NCBI RefSeq assembly: GCF_008831285.2
Contig: NC_045141.1
Span: forward strand, 27,145,315-27,209,314
Origin: Nymphaea colorata
Lineage: Eukaryota; Streptophyta; Magnoliopsida; Nymphaeales; Nymphaeaceae
Length of the DNA stretch: 64,000 nt
Direction: 5' to 3'
Made by a program: the position numbers and the translations under genes. Below are positions 1 to 12,385 of the stretch, in pieces. The notes under the pieces were generated by a model. That model ran no database searches, had not been told where the DNA came from, and saw only the letters and a program-made list of their open reading frames with translations. Each line of letters starts with the position of its first letter. The first letter of the stretch is position 1.

Positions 1-286
1 AATTGCCTCCAGATGATTCAAACATGAAAAACAGCACCTCCGGACGATTAATAAAATAGCCTATGAAGGGCTTCAAGGCATTACAATTTGAAAGCCATGA
101 TGCTTCATCATCCTAAAGTTACGTGCAGCTGCTAGTAGAACTGGAAAACATCTAAATGATTTTACTAGCCAGGCATATGAAATGGCTCATGAGGGGCTTT
201 CCTTTGGCCAAACCAAGGACAGAGAGAAGATAAAAAAAAAAAAACACAGAGGGAGCTGCAGCTGCAGGATAATTTGATGCAAGCGC

Positions 287-2605
287 TCACCAATAGTCAC
301 CACAGGAACATGACCCATCCTTGAAATGGTGGAACCTGCTAACATCTCTCACGACAATCTCCCTTCCAACAATTTTAGATATGAACTTGGTGGCAGTGTG
401 GCAATCAGAACACACTCGCAGATTCTTTGTCACCCGAATCGATGTCCCAGGTGGTGTGCTGATGATTCCGAAAGCTATGGCAAGCCGTTCGCTGTGCCCA
501 CAGAGCATGTGTCTCTTCTGCTCTTCCTCCACATCATGCAGCACATCTTCCGTGTTAGGAACATACCCCTCACGCTCCATCAGTTCAGAGAGAATTGCAA
601 GTGTGTCCTGGATCGCTTCGTAGTATGGATGGGATTTGTCATCTGCCACAAAAGCATGCACTTCATTCTTCACCTCCACCCAGCTGCAAGCTGGTATCTT
701 CTTGATCCCCTTCCCCCTCATCGTGATCCTCAACTTTGCAGCATCGTTCCATCGACCGGCGGCTGAATAGATATTCGACATTAGCACATACGCTCCCATG
801 TTCTCTGGTTCAATTCTGAAGATTTTTTCTGAGACCTTTTCTGCCAGTTCGACATCTCGATGAACCCTGCAAGCACTCAACAGTGTAGCCCATATGCTGG
901 CAGTTTGCTTCACTTGCATGCTTGAGATGAATTCATAAGCTTCCTCCAATCTCCCAGCACGACCAAGAAGGTCTGCAACGGCTGCATAATGCTCCAAACC
1001 AGGCGCGATGCCATACTCTCTGCTCATGCTCCTGAAGATCTTCCTAGCTTCATCTAATAGACCAGCATGGCTGCAAGCAGTAAGTGCAGCAACAAATGCA
1101 ACGTAATTGGGTTTGACATTCGCCTTTTCCATCTCCTGGAATAAAGTTAGTGCATTTTTGGCATGCCCATGGAGAGCATAGCCCATGATCATGGCAGTCC
1201 AAGATACCATGTCTGGTGATTCTGTTCTATCGAAAACCAAACGAGCAATCCTTATGTTTCCGCATTTTGCATACATATCAACCAAAGAACTCGCTATGTA
1301 GATATTATCATCGAGTGAGTTCCGGACTATGTATCCATGGAGCTGCTTCCCCAAATGAAGGGTTGTTGAATGAGCGAAAGCGGGGATGATGCTGGAGAAA
1401 GTGGCAGCTTTTGGCTTGATTCCGATGCTCTGCATCTCTCGAAACAACCTGACTGCGTCGTTAAAACAGCCGTTCTGAACACAGCCAGCAATAATCGAGT
1501 TCCAGGAGATGGCATCTCTGTGGGAGTCCAACAGGTTAAAAACCCTGTGGGCATCATCAACTCTGGTACATTTCGCGTACATATCAATCAAGCTGCTTCC
1601 TATGAACACATCCTTATCAAACCCGTACCTAACGGCATATCCATGAATCTCCTTCCCCCGACCAACATTGACAACATCAGTAAAGATGGGAAGAATGCTG
1701 CACAAGGTAAAGGAGTCAGGCTTAAGCTCAGCTGCTCCCATTTTTCTCATCATTCCAAGAGCTTCAGCAAACATCCCACTCTGCACATAACCCGTGATCA
1801 CAGTATTCCATGACACTAAGTCTCTCTCAGGCATACTATTGAACAGTTTGATCACACCTTCCATGACCAGCAACTTCTCCGGAGAATTTCTTCTTCCGCT
1901 CAGATGACCACAATAATCCGTTTCACCAAAAGATTCACCATCTGAACTGCGAGGGGCAACAAGACCAAACCTGTCAAGTGCATTACCAGGACCATCCCGA
2001 TCGTTCAAAACAACCACCGCACCAACTCGATTGCCACCGCTTTCTTCCTGGGTAACCACTACCGATCTTTCCCCACCCAAGCCTGTTCTCTCGGTTATTT
2101 CCTCAAACGCTTGGCGACTGCTCACCACGGCCAAATTGCAGCACTTGGCGTACATAGCCATGAGAGCATTGCCTGTATATAGCTCTGAATCCAAACCCAC
2201 TCTTATAACAAACCCATGAATCCCTGCCCCTAGCCTTAAATCCGTTAATGCGGCACACGACTTGAGGACGGAGGGGAGGATGTTATGATCCGGGCGCGCC
2301 CCAGAAGCCCGCATCTTTCTGAAGAAGAGCAGGGCCCGGTCGAAGAGACCGTGGTGGGTGTAGCCTCTGATGATGGCCTTCCAAGAGAGTTTGGTGGGCG
2401 AGGGGACGCCATTGAAGAGGGAGAGGGCGTGATGGAAGAGGCCAAGGTTGGAGTAGGCGTAGATGAAGGCGCTGATGACGAAGGGCGACTTGAGGAAGGA
2501 GGTGCTCTTGAGGACGTGAGCGTGGAGCTGCTTCGCGTGGGACTTGCATCTGAGCGACTGCAGGGTGGCCACTAATGCATCGGCGTCCTGCTGAAAGCAT
2601 GGCAT
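287..2605 (-). CDS. DYW-class pentatricopeptide repeat protein (predicted organelle RNA editing factor)
   Basis: Intronless frame of 772 codons. A PLS-type PPR array (about residues 20-590) contains repeated signatures such as NALMAMYAKC, DLVSWNTVITGY, SSLIDMYAKC and DMVSWTAMIMGYALHG. E/E+ motifs follow, then a complete DYW domain from about residue 680 with the PG box (GYVPNTEDVLHDV), the deaminase-like HSE triad (about 704-706), the CSDC zinc ligands (about 732-735) and the terminal CGDYW. Family knowledge: such proteins bind organellar transcripts and the DYW domain carries out C-to-U editing. Order and wording match Arabidopsis At3g23330 closely. About 95 residues between the YAKC at about 158 and the IKLFNSMPERD repeat at about 255 are not PPR-like; as I recall the Arabidopsis relative, it has a shorter interruption at the same place. 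The start is the first in-frame ATG and begins next to the first helical repeat, so an organellar transit peptide is not obvious. The RNA target is unknown. Confidence 0.95.
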   Translation of the reverse strand: MPCFQQDADALVATLQSLRCKSHAKQLHAHVLKSTSFLKSPFVISAFIYAYSNLGLFHHALSLFNGVPSPTKLSWKAIIRGYTHHGLFDRALLFFRKMRASGARPDHNILPSVLKSCAALTDLRLGAGIHGFVIRVGLDSELYTGNALMAMYAKCCNLAVVSSRQAFEEITERTGLGGERSVVVTQEESGGNRVGAVVVLNDRDGPGNALDRFGLVAPRSSDGESFGETDYCGHLSGRRNSPEKLLVMEGVIKLFNSMPERDLVSWNTVITGYVQSGMFAEALGMMRKMGAAELKPDSFTLCSILPIFTDVVNVGRGKEIHGYAVRYGFDKDVFIGSSLIDMYAKCTRVDDAHRVFNLLDSHRDAISWNSIIAGCVQNGCFNDAVRLFREMQSIGIKPKAATFSSIIPAFAHSTTLHLGKQLHGYIVRNSLDDNIYIASSLVDMYAKCGNIRIARLVFDRTESPDMVSWTAMIMGYALHGHAKNALTLFQEMEKANVKPNYVAFVAALTACSHAGLLDEARKIFRSMSREYGIAPGLEHYAAVADLLGRAGRLEEAYEFISSMQVKQTASIWATLLSACRVHRDVELAEKVSEKIFRIEPENMGAYVLMSNIYSAAGRWNDAAKLRITMRGKGIKKIPACSWVEVKNEVHAFVADDKSHPYYEAIQDTLAILSELMEREGYVPNTEDVLHDVEEEQKRHMLCGHSERLAIAFGIISTPPGTSIRVTKNLRVCSDCHTATKFISKIVGREIVVRDVSRFHHFKDGSCSCGDYW

Positions 2606-3954
2606 GGGAAACTGCCGGAGACCATGGAGGGGCCAACTGCTGCCGGAGAAGCAAACGCTTCAAAATGGTCAGCAGAACTCAGTCCACCGGCTAGTGATTC
2701 GACCTTCAGACTCTACACGACGAAGAATGGTCGGGAGTTCGACCCACCGCTCTGACTTCAAACTACAAAAGAAATACGCGTTTGGTAGCTTTGATAGTGT
2801 GACCACTTGTACCGAGCAAATGGAATGAAATTTTAAAAATTTAAGGTAAACTCGCTCAAGCTTTTCATTCATGTTAATTTTTTAACTCTCGGCGATACAC
2901 TACATGGTTGGCATGGTTTTTTTCATTGTACAATCCAATTTAAAATATTTTATATTATTTTCTAATTTAAAAAATAAAAAGGGAGGGCGAAAGAAACATC
3001 TCCCCAGTACACTGTACCGTGAGGTTCGTAGAAGCCCGTGTTAGTTGCCAGTTTCATTTGGGTGTGGTGTAAGGTTGCCTTCAATTAGGCGGTAAGTCTT
3101 AAGGGATAAATAGGCCGATGGTCTCTCCACTCGGAAACAAGTGGTGGTTGGGGTTGCGCAACACGTTGGGCATGAGTAGCTGATGTTCGTCATCAAAGGC
3201 ATGAAACTGTAAGAAAAACAAGCGCTATCAGAACACATTTAACAATTATATAGCATCATCTGTAACGTCAACCACTGTTACTATTGGTGGCACAAGGGCA
3301 CGGCAGCCTATGTCAAAGATGGATACAGCTCACCTGCCATGTCTCAATAAGGAGTTGCAATTGATCTAACTCCTAAAAAAAAAGTCTATTATATGGATAG
3401 TACTTGAATTGTTTTAAGGTATAGAATTGCTGCCCAATTAATAGAATGAGAATCTCACATTGTCATCCCAATTCTCGTACGTACATTCTATTGGGCCATA
3501 CACCTCAAGCCCTCACATATGTGCATCTCGATCAAGCTGTGGCTGCATGACGCATTCAAAGCTCAAACTACCCGTGAAAGAAGCACCGACTCTACCATTG
3601 CCGTCCAAAAGACCGAAAAAATTATGGCCGCCAGTGAACAACGTCAAAAAGCTCAATCTTTTCTCTTCTTATTAACGGAAAAGGATATATTTTCTCAATT
3701 TAAAGACATAATCAAGAATGGAGGTCCCTCTGTGAAGTATGAGTAGTTGGGATGAATGAAAATGTGTTCATCCCAATGCAGGGATGCCTCTAAGACTTCC
3801 ACATAAAGAACTTGAACGTGATACAGTTGAGACTAACAATCATGCACGCCTTTGACCGCGATGTACCAATTGAAGGTGAATAGGTGCAGTACTCACCTCA
3901 AATGAATGGAACTCGTACCAGAAATGCGATTAACCAACCAACTGATCGGATCAC
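2606..3954. other. Intergenic DNA between the PPR gene and the ABC gene
   Basis: This 1.35-kb stretch holds the PPR promoter side and the 3' flank of the ABC gene. A small frame at about 3519-3746 (+) reads like a coding tail (about 75 codons, charged, Q/K-rich), but it has no recognisable domain and no clear splice context. I found no transposon ends or RNA gene. Confidence 0.5.
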
Positions 3955-6900
3955 CTAGCGAAAGTAAGCCAGGTGCCTAGATGACCTGAAGGGGGAGCCA
4001 TCAAAGGGCGAGGTGCTGCTGAACTGTTGACTCGTGGGTTTCACCACTTTCTTCCTCCTGTCCTTGCACTCGCTACGCAGCCAAGACTCTACAACGGAGA
4101 GCAGGGTCGTGCCGGTGTTCAATTCTTCCAACTCTGAGAGCTTCTCAAGACGCTTCTGTTCGCCGTCTATAATGTAGGCCAGATGAGTGGCCCATGTCTC
4201 CAAGCCATCAAATATATGGGTGGCATAAACTACCGTGGCACCTCTCTAGGAAAGATTTTAATTCGCTTGTCAGTTTTTTTTTTTTCTTTCGAAGGGTCAA
4301 ACGTCTAATATTAACCAAGAAATATGAACATGAAGAAACATCCAAGCATATAGATGAATTGCAATCGGTCACGTTAGTCCCACCTGTTCGCACTCTTCCT
4401 TGAAGAAATCAAGCAAATCAAGCCGTGCAACAATATCCAAGTCCACCGTGACTTCATCCAGTAGCAGCACCTGTAATTTAGTAATTGGAGATGTAATTGA
4501 TTTATGTACCACGGAAGAAAAATCGGTAGCCGGCGACAGACCATACTACCAATTAAGTTCATCTTAAACCGGCAATAGGAAAATCGAAAACAATGTCCAC
4601 CGCCTTACAAAGCGTATACGGATTTGAATGAGCAAAGCAAGCTCAAAAAAGAGATCAATTCAATCCGTGGTGGCTCAGCTTACCCAGAAGGCATCCATCT
4701 ACTTTACGGATCAGTCAAAGAGTTCATGTAATTTAAACTCTTGAAACCTGCCTTTTTCCATTTAACAAGTCCTATCAGGCTATCACTAACCATAATGTAT
4801 GCAGATATTCGTACACAATGGTTTACCTGGAAAGGACGGAGAAGCCCCATACATATTTGAACACGACGGCGCTGCCCATCAGAAACCTTATGCATCCGCC
4901 ACTGCAGATTTATGTCAAGAAGTTCAACCAGCTTATCTCTCCTAGCTGGATCTATCCCTTCGACTGTAAAGAAGAGACAAAACAATAAACTGTGTCATTC
5001 AAAAAATAAATTATTTAACAAAGCATAGGCAACTTATCTCCCTGGCTCTTGCGAACCATATGGTTTTCAAAACTCCAAATAGGATGAAAAGACATCAAAG
5101 ATTTTCCACATCGAATGCACGCCGCACAATTTCAAGCAGGGAAAAGATTATAGAACGAGGAAGGGCAAAACGGTTATCTAAGCCCTCAAACTCAACGCTA
5201 AATAAAGTACCTCAGAATGCACTGGGGCATTTGGAACTAAAAGAAGTAAAAAACAAACATGAAACAAACACTGGCTTCAGAATAATGAACTTGTCATGTA
5301 GGTTACCTCCAAAAATCATATGTTTAGCAGAGAAATCGCCTTGCAATGGAATTTCCCCCTGCAAGTACAAACAATGAAACCGCAAATTTAAAGTCATGTA
5401 GTTATCTGGAAATAGTACTTTGATAAAGTAAGCTCCAAGTTCTAGCACTACTCGATATACCATCGCAACCACCACCACCGCGAATGTAAAGGCCAAGACA
5501 ACAGTAGTAGCATAAGGTTCTATTGGCTAGCATAGCTATAGGACAATGTTCTTTTCTAAAAGCTATCTTATGCTAGAAGTAAACAGCACCAGCTTTGCAC
5601 CGCATTAGGCCTACCGTCGCCATATCCAATCTAAAATACAATGTCCATAGTTACAATCATGTTTCTGTGCATGTGTGTGTGTGTGTGTATCAAGTTTTGA
5701 GAAATATGGCTTGCAGTAGCATGAGGTGCCTTTCCGGTATGAAACCTACACCTAAGTTGGCCAGAAAAAGTACAATAAGGTTATGCGTTTGAAGCTAAAG
5801 CCTTAACATTTTCACACATCTTCCGAAAACAGCCTGCAGGTGGATATCCACCTTGATTTTATTTCTTTTCACACATCTTTCATGCATTATTTGGAGCACT
5901 AAATGGAGATCACAGGAAAATGTAGCAACATCATGGAATAATTGCAGGAAACTTACAGCACAACCAGCATTCTTGCTCCAAGAACCTCCCAGATAAGCAA
6001 GATCACCGCTGCAAACAAGTTGTGTATCATGAAAAGCAGAAGAATTGAGGACTCTAATTACATCTCTGCCTCCAACCATGTGCTTTCCAGCCAAAATTCT
6101 CAATAAAGTTGTCTTCCCTGTACAATGAACGGGCAAGAACTATTAGACTAAAGTAATCTTTTCTTTGATAAAGACTCATTCTAAGGTCCAGCAGCATAGT
6201 GGGCCAACCAGTCAGCATCATCATGCATATTTGAAGGAAAAACAAAGCTCTTTGACAAGCAATTATTCTTGATCATGAGAATCAGGAACTTTATATAAGC
6301 AAGACTCGGCAACAGTTCATTTTCCGAATGGGAATACTCAAAAGAACAACAAAAAAAACTTGAAGGGAAGAAACCAAATTACAGGTTCATTAGATACAAG
6401 GAGGCAAGCAGGCAATAGAAGCCTATATATATACAGCGTGAAAACAACTAACCAGATTTGCCAGTACAGTTCCGCAACGTTCAAAGCAAACAAAGAAAAA
6501 CTACTTCAACTAGTGTTGCCAATCTAAAACCCAATGTTCGCCAATCAAAACCAGAAACCAGAGCAAGTGGAGAACCATAAATCGACTTACTGCATCAAAC
6601 AGTGCCAATGGAGAAGCAGAGCAACCGGGAGACCCGTCGCTGCAAACCCCACCGAAGCACCTTTTCGGTTTTGGTCTTCAGCTGGTTCGGTGATGAAAAT
6701 TTTTTATCATGTGTATGAGTACATAAAAACAAGTAGTAACGCTCAACCCCCATTAAACCACTGCATTGTCAATAACCACCTATGAGGATATTGTAGAATT
6801 ATGATTTTAAGAACGGAGTTGCATTGCCAACTGTATATGCAAGGCAAGGAATTGGCAGCACAAGTGCTTACAAACACAGGACATTCCAGAAACCACGACG

Positions 6901-7497
6901 CACTTGTCACTGTCTATTCCCCAACACTGCCTGAAATCCAGTAAAACCGGTTCTTCCTTCGGCACAAAATACAACCATTACTGTCCGATAGAAGAATCCA
7001 GAATCCTAAAGTCAATACCGGATTGCTTCCTGGACCAAATCTTGATTTGGAGACAATTGATAGCCAGAAGCCGAAATTGTGAGATCCGTAAGCACCGTCA
7101 GCAGGCAACGATAGCCGGGAGGGATCCCGATTCCGGAATGAAAAACACTCAAGCCTTCGGCCCGGAGAGCAATCGTTGTTCTCAACGTTGTCCAATCGTA
7201 AAAACTTAACCCAAAAAACCCAAAAATAAAAAAATAAAATAAAAAGAAACCAAACCACAGACTCGCTTCATCGGTAAAATCTAAAAATAGGTCGCTACAA
7301 GCAGCAATTAGAGCAAATCTTGATCGAGGAATGGAGTTACCAGATCCGTTGGCGCCGACGAGGAGGCAACGGGAACCGGAAGAGATTGTGAGGTTAAAGT
7401 CAGTGAAGAGAGGCGGTTGGTCCTGGTAGGCGAAGTTCATCCCCTTCACGCTGATGGAATAAGAAGCATTTCCCTCCCTCTGCTCCTCACCGTCCAT
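3955..7497 (-). CDS. ABCI20/21: Soluble ABC-type ATPase, ABCI19/20/21 group
   Basis: Six coding exons read on the minus strand: 7497-7341, 6117-5957, 5358-5307, 4963-4827, 4470-4384 and 4245-3955. All junctions are GT-AG and the phases close, giving 294 aa (the Arabidopsis proteins are about 280-330). Walker A is GANGSGKTT (about 48-56) and is split by intron 1. A degenerate family-type signature VSDGQ sits at about 150-154, Walker B VLLLDE at about 170-175 with the following TVDLD loop, and the switch histidine in [10 protein letters not shown] at about 208. There is no membrane segment, so it is a stand-alone nucleotide-binding protein rather than a transporter by itself. Family knowledge: Arabidopsis ABCI19-21 act in cytokinin responses in seedlings. 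The chosen ATG (7497) starts the conserved MDGEEQ region. The frame stays open 55 codons upstream to 7662, but that part is low-complexity and probably leader. Confidence 0.94.
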
Positions 7498-9419
7498 TGC
7501 CGCTTCCCCTGCCACACAACCTCTCCCTCTCTCGCGACTACTCGCCTTCTCGGTCGCAGAGCGCGCGAGCGGCGTCGGAGTGTCCTCGCCGACGGCAATT
7601 GGTGAAAAGTTTTCTGTCACGTGCACTCTGCACCTCGCCGCCAAACTGGTCCGGGTTAGCAATTAGCATTAACCCACAACGCTGCACCCAGCCCTTAATC
7701 GAAGAATCGCATTTGAAAACAAGCACTTTATTGTAATAACGGGAATATGAGTCCAGCTCCGGGTAGCGTTAACGTCAGGTCCTCCACATGCTAAATTATC
7801 GTTGTTTTCGCGATTATTAAACCTTTTTATTTGTGCTTTTAACAAAAGAAATTTGCAAAATTTGATGCATATTCAACAACCGATCTTTTAATTAAAATAA
7901 AGGGGAAATCTTTCAAATCTTCATATTCAATTTTCTCAATCGAGATCGTTGTTCTGCCTAATTTCAACAGGGTTAAGTTGTTTCGACCCGACCCATTTTA
8001 CACATTAGATGAATCGAATGGTTGGCTTGCATTCATCCAACTTGACGGCCCAGGCTTTGTGATTTGGGGCCTAACGTGGACCGTCCTCGACCACTCTCGC
8101 CGAGCGACGTGTTTAGCACGTAGTTTTGAGGCTTCATCGTGATCGAGGCCCGACGTGGATGGTCCTGAACCATGCCACGCACGGTAAACAAGGTAGGTGC
8201 CCTTCTGTTTTCGCTTTGAAGTTTCCGTTTCTTCCTTTTCATTTCCAACGCAATTTCAATTGAATATCTCATCGAATGTGTCAGAAAAATTCAGATATAA
8301 AAAAATTAATATTCGATTAACAAATAAGATCAGATTCAGATTTAAGAAATTACATCCTTCAAAATTCAAAATCAGATTTAAATACACCTAAATATTCGAT
8401 GCATTGCTGTCATTCCATGAACTAAATTCCTTTTTCTTCTTTCTTTAAAGGGTATTTATATTATTGTATTAAGATAATTTTAATTAACAAACTTATTTTC
8501 AAATTACTAGTTGGAAGCCTCAAGAAAATAGAGACTGATACTTACTTTGACCTTAACCTTGATCTACATGCTTACTAACACTTTCAGCTTTGCCCTATCT
8601 CATTTAGTACAGATCTCCGTCTTCTAACAGATGCAAAACCTCCTGTCAACTCAACCAGGGTTTTACCTGTTACAAGGCAGACGGTATAACGATCGCTCAC
8701 AATTGAAAAATGGAGCAGTTGTAAGATGTAAGCTAACATCAACTACGTCAATATGCGCATATGCTGGCATATATGTGTGTTTGCGTTCAGATATACAGAT
8801 CAGCAGACTATAGATGAGTAACTTTTCTCTCATATTCAAAGATAGGTGACGGATGCAAATGATCTGGCGAAGCTAAGCTGTCATGAATGGAGACTATTGT
8901 GTATCAGAAAGTCTCAACCATGAGGTTGTCGTCATGTGAATGCATTACGCAATCTATTGCTACCACTTTTATCAGTTCAATTGGTCATCCGTCTTCTTCT
9001 ATCTGTGTTTCGCAATGATTCCGCAATTCCAATCACTTCTTCATTGCCTGATGTAACTCATCGGCGTTGAGCAAAATTTTTGCAAAAGCAACAGGATAAG
9101 GCTAACAGAAATTCTGCGGGAAGCGCAAACAGCATAACAGACAAAGCTCCACAACATATAAACAGTCTTAATTCTTAACGAGTATACCTCCTCAAAAGAG
9201 GGCAAAATAAAGAAATTAGCGCCTCTTCAGGTAAAAGGAATTAGCACATCGCTGACAGCGCAAAAGAAGAAAATTCAAACAGCAAAATCTATTGCACCTA
9301 TCTTCAGTATGTGAAGCTCCCATTCCGTGTACTGGCCAGAGAGGCAGAGAGGGATCTCCTTGTTCCATCTTTGTGCCATTTTCTCTCTTTACTGCTAAAC
9401 TTTGTATCTGCTAATAATT
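7498..9419. other. Intergenic DNA: ABC gene promoter and NECAP 3' flank
   Basis: The first 170 bases (7498-7665) are GC-rich and CT-rich on the minus strand, as expected for the leader and promoter of the ABC gene. The rest is AT-rich with no persuasive frame. A GC-richer patch at about 7980-8180, with repeated GGCCC/ACGTGG words, looks like old repeat DNA, but its family was not identified. The NECAP 3' untranslated region should lie just below 9420. Confidence 0.5.
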
Positions 9420-12352
9420 TTAGAAGGCCGCCCAGCCAGAAGCAGTTCCCTTCGCCGAGCTAGAACCAGTCACCTGCGGGAGGCTCCTCTGCAATTCCAA
9501 ATAAACCATTAGATCATTCAATCACTGTTAATCTCGTAAAAAGGAATCATTGCAAATTTCATTGTGTGTGGTTGAATCGTCTGCGTCTATGCACATGTAT
9601 TTGTGCAGTGTATGTGAGTGCATGTGTTTAGGGGTGCCCTTGTGAGTGAGTGAGAGAGAGAGAGAGAGAGAGAGAGACCTCAATCTTGGACAAATCCGAC
9701 AGAGGATCAGCACCATTCCTCGTACTTTCTTTAGAACCATGGAGATGCCCAATGTTATGAGATATCCTTGCAGCAACAGGATCATTGGGTGGTGGTGGAA
9801 GAGGGGATCTGATCTTTGGGGTATCAGTCGGAGGAGGTGCAAGGCATCCACCAACTTTCCCTGTGCCAGAAACAACGCCAGCTTTCCCAGTTCCAGAAGA
9901 TCCACCATGAATTCCAGCAGCTGATAGCATGCCGGTTCCAGTGGATGGCTTGTTCTTCACATTGATCCGGATTGTTTCTCCTTCCTGATAAATTAACATT
10001 CTTATCCAAAATTAGAAAACCATGGTAATACCTCCAAAATAGAAACCAAATACTGAAAACAGTTGCAAAAACCAGTCTCATCATCTACTCTTTGCTAGTC
10101 ACATTTTTTTCACAACTCAAGCTGAACATAACAGAAAAGACATGCTTAGTGCGCCAGACCATGTAAAATCAATGGTCTTCCTCCATCTTCCCCATGGCGA
10201 CTCTCCTCATTTTTCCTTGAATCATGTTACCATGACGATCTGCTGTACATTTATATTTCCAATTTGAACACTTGGACTATGACAAGATGGAACCAGAATC
10301 TCCTGCATAAATATCACAAACTATAACCATGGGCAAGGAAACTGGCTCCTTCCATACACTAGCCACAATAAAATGATATCCAAATCTACCTTTACATGGA
10401 CATCTCAGGGAACACCATCCCCAGAAACAAGCTCACATGCCCCATCCATCTCAGGCCATAGAAGGACTGGACCATCCACCATAGATCACTAATAAACTTT
10501 AAAGTTTAAAGTGTCTTTAAACTAAAAAAACCTTCTGATTCCCGTATGCACTTGAATTCCAGTCAATCAAACAAGTGGACTTGACTCACTATTTGAAGGT
10601 AGGTGAGGTGGACGGTTGAAAGACAGACTGGACCAAAATAAGAAGCTACTCTAGAAGTTGCAATTTTAACTGTATGAAGACTGCAAAAGGAAACCAATAT
10701 AATAGAAGGAAATGAAATATGTCTGCAGTTGATTCTGCTTGTTTTTATCTTTGTCTCTACCTCAACCAGAAAAATAGTGTGACAACTGACAAAGATATGG
10801 CCCTTGGACGCACTCAAACCCAAAGAGTCAGAAGAAAGGAAAAGGCCTAACCGAGACACCCAAGGGTTAACCAACTTTAGTCGCCATGATGAGGCCAAGA
10901 AAAGTGCACAGAAAATGCATATTAAAATGCTTACAGTTTTTGTCATTGAGAAGCTAAAAAATCACAATAGGTCGCTTCAAATTTACTGAACTCCTAAGCA
11001 ATTAGCAACAAAAAACTGCAAGCTTTGATCTAAGATGCACTTGTACACCCGGATGTTGTGAAAACAGAAAGGGAATTACATTTCTCCTCAAAAAGCAATG
11101 CAGGGTATTGTCTCGAGGTATCAAATTTAAAACTTAAAAGACCAATTATGTGCATGTGTACATGAATGTACATAATAATATGAAAGTACAAAATCTCAAT
11201 GAACAAGAATGAAACATTTAAGCAGCTCGGCATTCTGCAGTTAACATGTGCCTCTAAATCTAACCACAACTAAAGCACTAAAGCACCAGCATTTAATACA
11301 ACCCTCACGAAAGGCTAGCAAATTAAACAAAGCTGCACCATGACATGGCCATTCATCTCAGTAATGAGCAATTCAACCTGATACAGCTTGTTGTGTCCAT
11401 GGACCAAGCTTGAACAATCGCTGCTCCACTAGCCAAATACCTAATAGACCTATCATGCAAAATACACTGTAAAAACTAAGACCCACATCATTAAAAAGAA
11501 AAAGTGTATCCAAAAGGTGTATCAGAAAAACTGATTGCCAGTCATCATCTTAGATGCAGTTTGTTTCTCATCTTTATCTAATAAACATACATGACTATAT
11601 ACACATCCGGACATATATATGCCTATTTCTTTAATTGTTTCTTTTGACAAAAACAGCATCCAAGCTTGAACAAAGCCAGCCCAGTTTATTCAGCTAATTT
11701 ACCAGCTCTACAACCATGATTAATAACAACAGCACACTTCCATTTCCACAACTGCCTAATTGACATACTTTAGCAGTCAAAATCCTGATTAGTCAAGTGA
11801 CTAGTCTGATTGGTTGGTTCAGTCAGTTATCAATATATAGGAAAACAAACAGGTAGGTACTAGACCCTCATACACAAGACAGACTTTGATGGGAATCATC
11901 TATGCTATCGATTCCAAGAAGATCAGATGGTGGATATTAGGTGAGATTTCGTTTAAGAAAATTCATTTGTTTCCCTCTTTTTCTCTCTCTCTCATCCTTT
12001 TAATGCATGGTGACTTGCATCTTTTATTACAGTATGCCTCAACACAAAGAAAAACATGCATGGACTGTAAAACAACAAAAGTAGCCCATGCTTGAGTATG
12101 TAAATGTATATTTAAGGCATATACATGAATATGGGTTTACAACATCTGATCAATTTGATTGATGGTTTAAAGATGCATATATATATAAAGTACTTTCTAA
12201 TAAAATAAATAAATTAGCTGACAACAAGACTTTAATCTTGCAAAAGTAATTTTGTATGTAACATTTGCCGAACTCAATCAGTTACAGTTTATAATTATTC
12301 CACATAGTATTCAATCCATATACGGTATAATTAAACTACATATATGTCTGTC

Positions 12353-12385
<33 letters not shown>

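Noticed and set aside
7498-7662. N-terminal extension of the ABC protein by 55 codons
   Set aside because: The frame is open, but the segment is low-complexity, GC- and CT-rich leader-like DNA, and the conserved family start MDGEEQ begins at 7497.
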